A stretch of DNA of 64,000 nucleotides from Calamus simplicifolius. Taxonomy: Eukaryota; Streptophyta; Magnoliopsida; Arecales; Arecaceae. This document shows positions 53,302 to 63,272 of this stretch, piece after piece; position 1 is the stretch's first letter, and each line of letters starts with the position of its first letter. The translations under genes and the position numbers were made by a program. The notes under the pieces were generated by a model, which was not told the DNA's origin, ran no database searches, and worked only from the letters and a program-made list of their open reading frames with translations. The stretch lies in NCBI GenBank assembly GCA_900491605.1, contig UESW01003830.1:1975961-2039960 (forward strand), written 5' to 3'.

Positions 53302-56073
53302 AATATAAAAAATGATTTTAACCCTAGTCCTTTCATTCTTTCCCCTTCCGTCCGAGCGGCCGTCGGCCCTGCTCCCATCTTTCGATCTCTGGTCCCATCT
53401 TCCGATCTCTGGTCCCGAGCTCCTGTTCGATTTCGAGGGTTCTTGGCCTGGATTTCTCTCTTCTCTTTATAGATCTGGATGCTGAACCCTAAATTTCCTT
53501 CAATTTCGAGGGTTCTTGGCCTCGAAAACCCGTTCAATTTTTTTGATTTTTTATCTCTAGCTTGTCTAAGGTAACCTTTCCTTCTCTTTTTTGTAAATGG
53601 CTTAGAATTTCCTTCTCTTTCGTAAGTTCTTTCCCTTTTTTCTTCTTTATCCAACTCGATCTTGAGACCTATTTTGATGCTTATTGATGAGTTCTGGGTT
53701 CAAATTTTGTTTTTTTTATATGTATTTTTCTTCTTTGCTGCTATGCCCCTTTTTGTTTCCCATAATCCGTTTCCTACTTTGTTATCCCCTCCAGATTGTT
53801 ATGTTATCGTGTGGGTTTTTATGGATTTTTTTGTTTCCATTGAAAATGATGAGATTGGTTTGTCATTTGTGGTTTGTAGTTTTCCTGTTACTCTTTGGTA
53901 GTTAGGGTCTGTGGTGTTGGTTAGATCAATGGTGATGTAGGTAATTTTTATGGATTTTTTATCATTGTTATCTTCTCGAAGTGGGGTATTGGCGTGAGAT
54001 ACCATTGAAATTGGTATTGTGCTTAAAATACCAGTTTAGAGACAAAGCAAGTGGAAGTGATGGAAGTAACGATCAAAATTGAGAGGAAATATTGTATTGT
54101 GATGTGTGAGTTTGACGGCTTCTTTTAATTATTATTGTACTATTTCAATAATATTTGCAAACAAATATGTTCTGCGCTATATACATGCTTTATATTTTCT
54201 TTCATTTAATCTGACTTTTTTCTCATAAAGTGTAGAAAGGCACATTCTTAGAGATAAAATCGATTCGATGTTATTCGCATGCTAAATGTCAAGGACCACA
54301 TATGCCTCTGTTTCCATGCCCCTGTTGCCTTGTGTGGGCTGTGAATAGTTTTGAGCCTACTCAATTGAATTCGGCAATTATAATAGAGACTTCTTATTTG
54401 TTTTGATGCTGAATTTATGTGCTATGCTATCATAACTTGGAGGGCATTTCTAAATGCAACTGTTGTGAAGCATATATGTTATACCCTATCTGAGCCAAGG
54501 GCCATAATGTTAGGAATTTTTTTTACTATTTCCTGACTCGGATCCTTCTTGAGCCAACTCAATCTATGTCCCTTTTAAGTTCGGCAATGATGATAGGGAC
54601 ATCTTAATGTGTCTGATGTGATATCATGACTTGGAGGGCATTTCTAAATGCAACAGTTGTGAAGCATATGTTTGACACTCTATCTGAGCCAAAGGCCATG
54701 ATGTTAGGCAGAATCATAGGATTTCCCAATCTGAATGCTTTGTGATGCACAAGGTTCCCAATCTTTTTGGCTTGCTTCTTGTTATAGGATCATGTTGAAG
54801 GTTATCAGATACAGTTGATATAGGAAGGATTAGATTTTTTGTTTGACGGCTATCAGATACAGTTGATATGGGAAGGAGCATATGCTCACTGTGAATTCAT
54901 TTCCTTTAGTTATCATATGTGCAAATATTTTGCGACTTGTTAACTTAAATGAAATGAAGTGATCATATTTCCATTTCTATGTTGTAGCCTACACTCAGAT
55001 TGCTCCCAGGAAGCCCAAGAAAGTTGCTTGGCGGAGTGGAACCTGTTCTTGAATAGTATCAGGTGTAGTTTGAGTCGGATTTTGGTCTTGGTTTTGTTCC
55101 CTTTGGTTTTAATTTAGATGATGCAGGTTGTTGTGACATGCTTCCAAACATTTGATTCACGGAAGGAATTTACTTGCACTTATTGTCATTTGTCTTTGAT
55201 GGCCATGTTAATTAGATATTTTTAAGTATATTATCAAAATTTTGAAAGGATAAATCCAGCTACTAGGTGGGGTGCAATGTCTCACATCAGAGATTTTATG
55301 CTAGTGATTTCATGATTTCCATCTTCATGTTCTGAGATTATAAAAAGATTTCCCCTGATGTAAAGGAATGCAAGCTGATCTCTTGTGTTGAGATTTTGAT
55401 GAGGACTGGCATTTCTGTAGTGGTTTGGTTTTGCCACTGATTGTTGTTGTCTGGTCAATGTTATATAGCTGGCAAAGTTGATCCATCACCATAGTGGAAT
55501 ATGAGCAATAAATATTCTGGAATAATTTGTCTTCGAGTGGTTGGTGCATGCGATGAATATTGATCATTTATGAATGAATTGATCCTGCTGTGCAAATATG
55601 ATTCCAGATCCATTGGTTTTTCATGGAGCTAAAGCCGTTTATTAGTTCGCTTTGAGCCAGTTGCTCAGGAGGGGGATGCCTGGCGCTGTTAGCCTAATTG
55701 GATCCTTTCGACATAATCACTAGTTCTCCATGACCCAGATACATCCTGAACAAACTTAGAATATACTGGAATATGTTGCCTTCCATAAGATATTTAAATT
55801 GAATATGATATGAATTTTGTAGGATTAGGTTTAGGTGGAACTGAGGATCAATCCGCTCTGTGCTGGCTAGTGTGCTTATGTTTAATTAAATTTAGAAATT
55901 ATATAATTTCAATATTAACAAAGCAAAATTAAATTTCAATCATTGTTAGTATAAAAAATTTAAATAATATTTAAATCAAAGAATACCAAGTGTTCTTCTA
56001 TGTATCGACGGAATCGAACCAAAAGAAACTCCAACAGATGCCTGCTAGAAGTAGTAATAGAGGCTCATGACTC
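53302..56073. other. Gene-like but uninterpretable region
   Basis: Begins with a TATA-like AATATAAAAAA (53302) and a CT/GC-rich stretch (53330-53560) that looks like a 5' UTR, with 'TTCGAGGGTTCTTGGCCT' twice (53427, 53504) and a donor-like AAGGTAACC near 53568. The rest is T-rich, intron-like sequence. A direct duplication of about 195 bp (54352-54540 and 54552-54720) and a short one (54793-54823, 54846-54875) lie inside it. A possible last exon begins after GTTGTAG at 54988 and reads YTQIAPRKPKKVAWRSGTCS then TGA (55050). No family recognised; a decayed gene or long non-coding transcript is possible. Confidence 0.35.
54352..54720 (+). repeat. Two direct copies of a ~195-bp unit
   Basis: Both units contain GAGCC-ACTCAAT, TTCGGCAAT-ATGATAG-GAC, ACTTGGAGGGCATTTCTAAA, TGTGAAGCATAT and CTATCTGAGCCAA-GGCCAT in the same order, diverged by several percent. 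Confidence 0.8.
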
Positions 56074-56214
56074 CTACTTCCTCTTCACACGTTCCGCCTC
56101 CGGTTCGAAATGTTGATCTTCCAGTGGCCATCCAGGAAACCGCTTTCCATCACCAACTTTTGGTCCCAGTCTAGCTCGATCTTCCTCTGCGTACACACGC
56201 TGGTCACCGATGTT
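56074..56214 (-). pseudogene. Possible terminal exon of a host gene, separated from the rest by a CACTA insertion
   Basis: On the - strand a T-rich stretch ending CAATTAG (56215-56221) acts as a plausible splice acceptor. The following 47-codon frame reads NIGDQRVYAEEDRARLGPKV, then RFPGWPLEDQHFEPEAERVK, ending RK and TAG at 56074-56076. Codon choice and mixed charge look like real protein, but I do not recognise the family. The other frame (62 codons, ending NRRRNV) is less convincing because it runs through the acceptor. The CACTA element begins 57 bp upstream, inside the presumed intron; any further exons would lie beyond the window. Confidence 0.35.
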
Positions 56215-56304
56215 CTAATTGTAGTTGTTACGGAAATCAGATTCAATAAACAAATCAAACAATAAACAAACACTACTAGAGGCTGGGGTTTTGGCGCAGA
56301 AAAA

Positions 56305-56590
56305 ATCGAGCGACCGCCCAGGGGCGGTCGCAGAAGCCATCTTTAGCGACCGCTTGAGGGCGGTCGCTAAAGGTGGTCGCGAAAAGTTAAAAAAAATGGA
56401 TGTCCACCGTTTCAAGACCACCTTTAGCGACCGCTTGAGGGCGGTCGCTAAAGGTGGTCACGAAAAGTTAAAAAAAAATGGATGTCCACCGTTTCAAGAC
56501 CACCTTTAGCGACCGCTTGAGGGCGGTCGCTAAAGGTGGTCGCGAAAAGTTAAAAAAAAAATGGATGTCCACCATTTCATTTAATCATCA
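56305..56590 (+). repeat. CACTA subterminal repeats: three tandem 82-bp units with inverted-repeat cores
   Basis: Units start at 56342, 56423 and 56505. Each holds TTTAGCGACCGC-TTGA-GGGCGGTCGCTAAA, an inverted repeat with a 13-bp arm, then GGTGGTCGCGAAAAG, an A run, and ATGGATGTCCACC. A partial unit (GAGCGACCGCCCAGGGGCGGTCGC) precedes them at 56309. Such subterminal arrays bind the accessory TNPA-type protein in known CACTA systems. Confidence 0.9.
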
Positions 56591-56599
56591 GTCGATGCC

Positions 56600-56810
56600 C
56601 TAATCCCACGCCGCAAGGTCTTCTTCCTGAAACCCTCACTCCCACGCCCGCAAGGTCTTCTTCCTGAAACCCTCGCTCCCACGCCGCAAATCTGATACTC
56701 CGTCACCCCCGCGAGCTCCTCTCCGCCGTCAACCCCGGACGCCGGAACCCTCCCCCGCCACCTTTAAAACTCCACCGCATAGAAGCAAAAACAAATCCGG
56801 GTAAGCTCCC
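56600..56810 (+). other. GC-rich leader of the CACTA transposase transcript
   Basis: Contains a two-fold repeat of CCGCAAGGTCTTCTTCCTG (56612, 56648) and ends at a donor-like GGGTAAGCTCC. Probably the first, untranslated exon; inference from position and composition. Confidence 0.4.
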
Positions 56811-57299
56811 TTTCCCTGTTATGATTTTATTGCTCTCCTTTTAGAAGATTTTTTAGTGTTTTTCGAGGGCCTCCCTTTTCTGCTGAAGATTTTGTTTGTT
56901 TTGCTCCTCTCCGCTGTTAGCCCCCGAACGCCGGATTTTGTGTGCCACTCCATTCAAGTTTGTGCATAGAGTTATTCCCATGTTCTGCATGATTTCTTGT
57001 GTTTCTTTATAATTGTTTTGAGAAATTAGCAGTGGACGGATTGGTTATTGGATGAAAAGTTATATAAGAAAATAAGAATGAATTACAATAATTGCTCAAG
57101 TTACAGTTGATTTTCACAAGATAGTACACGTGCTTGCTTCCTTTACTGTATACTTAGCTAATTACAAATATCTTATTTAGAAATTTAATAAAATCAATGA
57201 TTAAATAATCACTACAAGAACAATAGACTAGTAAAGTAGAAGTTGCATGTAGCAAACCAAAAGAATTATCCAAAATTCTATGAACCAGACATTTTCCAA

Positions 57300-57800
57300 G
57301 CCATTACAATAAGCTGCATTGCAGACTAAATTTCAGAATGAGGTAAAAAAGTAAAAACATATTATAACAATAGCATTGTAGCTCTTCCTAGGCAAAGTCC
57401 CAGCTTATTCTGAGGAAGTTTTAAATGTAATCAGAAGTACCAAAACGACAGATTGCAGCAAACGAATTATTTGAATTACATCAATAGAGGAAGAGAAAAT
57501 TGCAAAAAAGGCAACCTCTATTCAATAACTTAAAATGATTATAGAAAGCGTATCTATGTTTTTTTTATAGGTCTTATGATGGATTTACCATTAAAGAAGA
57601 AACACCAACTCAAATAGAAAAAAATAATACTAAAAAAAAATACTATAAAGACTAAGGTATCAAGCTCTGGCCTGTGCCAAGCAGTATCAGTACTGGCATT
57701 GGGTCAGAATCGTGTATAAATAATGACCTGCTCAGTGTTATATGATGCTGGGCTGTATAGACCTGTTGCTGAATCAGCACTGGCTGATACAGCTCAGCAC
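57300..57800 (+). repeat. First copy of a diverged ~0.5-kb direct repeat inside element I
   Basis: Shares with 59690-60180 a long series of words in the same order: AACAATAGCATTG, GAAAGTTTTAAATG, AGATTGCAGCAAA, ACCATTAAAGAAGAA, TCAAGCTCTGG, CTCAGTGTTA-ATGATGCTGGGC. Overall identity about 75% by eye; the distance between copies is about 2.4 kb. Confidence 0.8.
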
Positions 57801-57822
57801 AACTCAATGGCTCAGTGCAACA

Positions 57823-57851
57823 CCCCCCCCCCCCCCCCCCCCCCCCGGGGG
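57823..57851 (+). repeat. Homopolymer C24 followed by G5
   Basis: 24 consecutive C (57823-57846), then five G. Long C/G homopolymers are rare in plant DNA. The second copy of the surrounding repeat has none at the equivalent place. Confidence 0.9.
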
Positions 57852-58114
57852 TTGAAGAGCATTGAGGATCTGGCTGGGAGACAAATATGTCATTTCAAGT
57901 AACAAACAATAAATTTTAGATGGATCAAGGACAGTAATTCACTATAACAAAGGTGATGCCTGCATGAAATTTTTTTTATTTAAAATTTATCCAAATGGAC
58001 ACAAACTTATCCAATTCTTGAAACTAAATAATGATTTAAGTCTCGGTGAAACAGAACCAAAGACGGTCGAGACTTCTTGTCCTAAAGAGATTCTAGGATA
58101 GATCTCGTTTGTCT

Positions 58115-58141
58115 CATCCCATCTTGTCTCGAGATGGGATG
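58115..58141. repeat. Short inverted repeat
   Basis: CATCCCATCT (58115-58124) and AGATGGGATG (58132-58141) form a 10-bp hairpin stem with a 7-base loop. Role unknown. Confidence 0.6.
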
Positions 58142-58199
58142 GTATGCAAAGCGTCTTGTTCCATGAAAAAACCAAGACATCTTATAGTCTCACAAAATT

Positions 58200-59690
58200 T
58201 AAAACCTTAAAACTGAATACTGATATTATCATTTTTTTTCCAAAAAATTTTGTTGAACATTACAAGGATTAATCCTCAATCATAAAACCAGGACGAATCA
58301 GGGGTTTCAAGTAGGAACAGATTCCACCGAGATACTCCCCAAAGAGAAGCAATGGCAAGTAGAAAGAGTGGGCACTGACTGCTATGAATATGAGGAGCAA
58401 TTAAATCCTAAATATCTTCCATATCCACCAGGGAGAAGGGGATTGACATGTTGAGAACATGGATGTGATCATAGAGTGAATTAGGTCAATGGGGATGGGA
58501 AGTGGTGATGAGTAATATTCACAGCGGAATAGGAGATTGTCCACACCTTTGTTCTTATACCAAAATGGAACATGTCTAACTTATGGTCAAATTACAGGGC
58601 ATTTCCCCATTTTCTCCGATAATTGGCATCACATGCGGGGCCTTGTCCAACATATGATTATGGCCAACCAAGAAAACATTCCTTTGACTCCATGAGATGA
58701 TGTTAGGGACATGACACTAATGGTGCATATGCATAGGTCCACCTAGACTGCAGCCACACTGATACACACAAGCCAACTGCAATTGGTGTTTCAAAAATGC
58801 CTCCTGTGCACATAGTTCAAGCTCACTATTATCATGATGCAGTGCTTGGGGTGGACAGTTCAAGTTCACATAACATGAACCTGATCCCTACAAGGACATT
58901 TATGAACCCACCAGGCACACCATGTGGGATTGGAATGAACATCAGAAAACATATCTCATTTATATTATGAAAAACTGATAATTGTATATTATGCCTCTAG
59001 TATTGTCTAATCACTAGTAATCTTGATACTCTAGCAGATAATGTGTTGGCACTTTAGCATGTTTTTTATAATAATATTGTCACCATGTCTTCTATGAACA
59101 GTGTAGGATATAAAATATTATTTTCATGCTTAAAACAATGTTAGAAAATTAAAAAGCCCATGACCATGCCATGAAGTGCATGCCAATGTACCAGCTGTGC
59201 CCTCATCACTGAATGCCAGTACATGCCATTTGTCAACCCCACAGCATGTGACACGTCATGATGACCAGTGGCAGATATTATCTTCATCAATCCAATCAGT
59301 AGCATTTAAATCCTCAATAAAGACCCTCTAAACCCCATATAGGACAATTTAGGAGATGAAAAATCCATAGATGTGACATGATACAGAAAGCTTGCAAAAT
59401 CTATGCCAAAAATAAACTTCAGAGTTTATATGAACATATGAATCTATGGTTCCTTCCATACGAAGCATAGGACACAATAAAAGCAGATCTTAAATATTGA
59501 AGATGTCCTTAATCCTACCAAAACTCTCTAAATGAATTCTAATAACACAAAAGCACTGCACTAGACAGTTGACTCCTAAAATTAAATCAATAATATACAA
59601 TACAAAATTGGCCAATTTATTTGTTCTTCCATTGACTATCCCGTAAATTTATTTCACATTCCTCATCTTGCATAACTAATATTACAAAAT
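58200..59690. other. Non-coding interior of element I
   Basis: No coding or repeat structure I can name; probably intron of the transposase gene or spacer between its genes. Confidence 0.5.
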
Positions 59691-60180
59691 GAAACAGCGA
59701 ATCAGAAATGAAATAAAAACAGTCATTAAAATTGCACCATGGGAATAAAAGTAAAAACGTACTATAACAATAGCATTGACTTGAATGCCCGTTCTCGAGA
59801 AAGTTTTAAATGCATGAAGAAATCCAAAGATGAAAGATTGCAGCAAAAAAATTATTTAACACATCATTAGAGAAAGAGAAAAATTCAGAAAAAAAGTAAC
59901 AACTATTCAATAATTTAAAATAACTATTGAAAACATATCTTTTTTGCTTGTATTAGTTTTATAATGGACTTGCCATTAAAGAAGAATCATCAACACAAAT
60001 AGGAAAAAAAAAGCATAAAGAAATACTAAAGACAAAGGTTTCAAGCTCTGGTATGTGCCATGCTAATATCAACACCTGACATTAGGTTGGAAGTGTGTAG
60101 AGAATGAGCTACTCAGTGTTACATGATGCTGGGCCATATATAGACCTGTTCTTAAATTAGCATAGGTTGATCAATATTTT
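59690..60180 (+). repeat. Second copy of the diverged direct repeat
   Basis: Partner of 57300-57800. Confidence 0.8.
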
Positions 60181-60825
60181 TAAAGGCACGTCTTAGACAC
60201 GCCTAAGGCATGAAGCACAAGGCACTAAGGGTTGGCACTTTTTATTTTGTAAGGTGCGCTTAAGGCATAAGATGCTAGGTACTAAGGGTTACATGCTTCT
60301 TATATCCTAAGCGAGATACCAATAAAGGTGCTTTCAGCTAGGCATACATGATGCGAAAAAATGCATGCTTTTAATTGGATTTAAAACATAAGAAAAGAAT
60401 GCCTTTCTTAATGACTTATATTGGTAATAGTCTTTTTAAGTATATCATATTTATTAGATTGTGTTGACTTATGATACACCATCCCATGCATAATTATTTC
60501 TTTCACTTAAAAAAAAAAAGCTGAAAATTGAAAGACAAAGATGGAACACCAAAAACTATGCTATCATTCGAGAAAGAAGAAAGACATCAAAAGATACAAG
60601 ATATTTCAACTAAGAAAGAGAAGGCTTTCCATTGAGCTTAGAGATTAAATATATTACTATTATGCTTTTTAGCTTTTTTCTATTATATGTTAAAAAAAAA
60701 TTTATATAAATAATTCTATTATTTATTTCAAAAATGTACATGGCACACACCTGGGTTTTGTGCCTAAACTCCAAGAATCCTTTGCACTTAAGTGCACCTC
60801 ACGCTTTTAACAACACCAAGGTTAA
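60172..60825. mobile_element. MITE-like insertion with AAAGGCACG-type ends
   Basis: Left edge TTTTTAAAGGCACGTCTTAG with repeated CTAAGGC words; right edge GCACTTAAGTGCACCTCACGCTTTTAAC. Read inverted, the right edge (TTAAAAGCGTGAGGTGCAC) resembles the left. This style, rich in AAGGCGC/TAAGGC words, is a common plant interspersed repeat. Boundaries are approximate and no target duplication is proven. Confidence 0.4.
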
Positions 60826-61476
60826 CGCAACTAAAAATGAGATCCCTGGGTCTCTCCAACCACACAACAAATATTTTTCTCTAATCAGCAACCATGTTTC
60901 TTGCTAGCTAGCTTAATGTCATGGCAATATGATTTTCTTATTTACCTCACAGAATTTCATGTGGAACAATGTTTGACAAATAGGCAGGAGAAATTAGCAT
61001 CCTTATTTTTGGAAATTTTTATTCTTTAGTTCTGAAGTAAACAACCATGAATCGCGATAAGTGCACCATGTTGAAAACACATTGCTCAAGAGACATCCAA
61101 CATACTAAAGATCATATTTCTTTTAAGGAAGCCAAAGAGGCTGAGAGGTCATGTTATGATGTCTTATGTTGAATTCTTGAAAACTTTAAGGTCCTAATCT
61201 GAAAATGAAGGTTATGGTTTTCATGTCAATCATGTTTTGTTACTGCATACAATGTTGTTTCTGCATTTTAAATCCATGTCTGATATTATACCATTAATTG
61301 ATAACTTCTTCATGTTGTAAAAACTCATTCTCTTTCTTTGTTGATTTTAATTTTGAATTTAATCCCTCTTTTTTCAGAACACAAGAGGTCAAGTGAAGCT
61401 AGTGAGGTAGAATCTAATCGGTGGAAGTTTTTACTCTTTTTTCTTTTAAACCAATCTTCATTTTTCTTAATTTATT

Positions 61477-61531
61477 TGTCCGTGCATTGCCTAGCAAGTT
61501 ATTTGTCCGTGCATTGCCTAGCAAGTTATTC
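61477..61531 (+). repeat. Tandem duplication of a 27-bp unit upstream of the transposase
   Basis: TTATTTGTCCGTGCATTGCC-TAGCAAG is present twice in a row. Confidence 0.9.
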
Positions 61532-61557
61532 ATACTTTCACAGAAATACTTAGTGAC

Positions 61558-62667
61558 ATGGATAAGAGTTGGATTGATTTGCCAAATAGGACGTCTACGG
61601 AATATATAGAGGGGATTAAGCAGTTCATTGCCTTCACCAATGGATTTGATAGTGAGCACATCAGTTGTCCCTGTAGAAAATGTGCGAACCGTTATTACTA
61701 CACACGAGATATTGTACGAGAGCATTTGATTCTAAATGGGTTTTTGAAGAATTACAAGAATTGGACTAGACATGGGGAAGATTATGTTCCTTATTGCAGA
61801 GAGGAAAGAGTTGAGATGGAGGTCGATGTTACGACAGTTGATCCGATGATCGTGATGCTAAATGATATTGCATGCGGGTTAGCACCCGAAGACAGTTGCT
61901 GTGAGACTGATAGGGTGGGTGGGAGTAATCCTCGCTCGGGTGCAGATGAAGAAGCATTAAGGTATTTTAAAATTCTGGATGATGCGCAGACCGAATTGTA
62001 TCCTGGATGTACGAATTTCAGTAAATTATCTTTTATTGTCGAGTTGTTACACTTGAAGGCTTTGAATCAGTGGACGGACACGTCCTTCGACATGCTGCTC
62101 CAACTATTGCACAAAGTGCTCCCATTTGGTGCAAAGCTAGTTGAGTCCTACTACCATGCTCGCAAGTTAACTGAAAACTTAGGCTTCACATATGAGACTT
62201 TCGATGCATGCCCAAACAATTGTATGTTGTTTAGAAATGAGAATGCCGACCTCGATACGTGTATTGTGTGTAAAACTTCAAGGTGGAAGGACGATGGGGT
62301 TGGTCAGAATCATCAGAGTAATTCGCGAAGTGTTTCGAATCGTGGGAAGCTTGTCGCTGTAAAGCACGTGCGATATTTTCCACTCAAGCCAAGGCTAAAG
62401 AGGCTTTTTATGTCATCTAAAATTTCTAAATTGATGCGATGGCATGCAGAGCATGGTAGGGAGGATGAAAAGTTAACCCACCCAGTGGACTCCCCGGCAT
62501 GGAAGGATTTTGACAAGAAACACCCCGACTTTGCCTTGGATAGTCGTAGTGTGCGGCTTGGGTTGGCTGCAGATGGTTTTAGCCCCTTCAGGTCCATGAC
62601 GGGGCAACTCATAGTACATGGCCAGTGGTGTTGGTTCCGTACAATCTTCCTCCTTGATTATGTATGA
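61558..62667 (+). pseudogene. CACTA TNP2-like transposase, N-terminal part
   Basis: A 369-codon frame starting MDKSWIDLPNRTS. Residues 1-75 form the Transpos_assoc-type zinc-binding module (F-NGF, CPCRKCAN at about 38-45, HLILNGF, W-RHGE). From about 135 the TNP2 transposase domain starts (YPGCTNFSKLSFIVELLHLK, AKLVESYYHARKL, YDACPNNC-like FDACPNNCMLF, CIVCKTSRWK, RYFPLKPRLKRLF, WHAEHGREDEKLTHPVDSPAWKDFD). Near 62605 a frameshift turns the WPVVLVPYNLPP region into an unrelated tail that stops at 62667. The ATG at 61558 agrees with the conserved start. The protein normally cuts and joins the CACTA ends. Confidence 0.92.
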
Positions 62668-63272
62668 AGCAACCTTTTCTGATCCTATCCACTCTTATTG
62701 ATGGACCAAGGGGCCCTGGGGATAAAATTGACGTGTATATGTAGCCTTTAATTGACGAGTTGAATGAATTATGGGCCGAAGGTGTGATGACTTTTGATTC
62801 TGAAGGAAATGAAATGTTCAAACTTCGCGCTGCATTATTATGGACAATCAATGACTTCCCGGCATATGCGAATTTGTCAGGTTGGAGCACGAAGGGGGAA
62901 TTTGCCTGTCCTTGTTGCAATCAGAGTAAAAAGTCAACCTGGCTAAAACATGGCAAAAAGTGGGCTTACACAGGTCACAGACGTTTTTTACCTCCATTGC
63001 ATAGGTTCAGAAGGGATAAAGTGTCATTCGATGGCACTCGAGAATATGGTCCAACACCATAAATAATGACTGGGGTTGATTTGTTATCACAACTTGAACA
63101 AGAGCAAATACGCACAGTATATGATTTCCAAGATCTGTTAGTCCCTCCATTGCCTGCTATTCCTGGTGCGAACAGAAGGCGCAGTCATAACTGGAAGAAG
63201 AAAAGTATTTTTTACGAGTTACCATACTGGAAAGACAATTTACTGAGGCACAACTTGGATGTTATGCATTGA
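62608..63272 (+). pseudogene. CACTA TNP2-like transposase, middle part
   Basis: Continues in the shifted frame: STWPVVLVPYNLPP, a stop in place of Trp, LCMKQPFLILSLLIDGPRGPG, KIDVYM, a stop, PLIDELNELWAEGV (62745-62790), then 62760-63062 (LRAALLWTINDFPAYANLSGWSTKG, CPCCNQ, KWAYTGHRRFLPP). A TAA at 63060 precedes VDLLSQLEQ; NWKKKSIFYELPYWKDNLLRHNLDVMH ends at 63270. There a 2-base loss in the conserved DVMHIEKNV motif shifts the frame again. One frameshift-derived and three nonsense or indel breaks in 700 bp. Confidence 0.9.

Noticed and set aside
53238..53654. 138-codon - strand ORF
   Set aside because: Basic low-complexity frame antisense to a leader-like CT-rich stretch; no domain.
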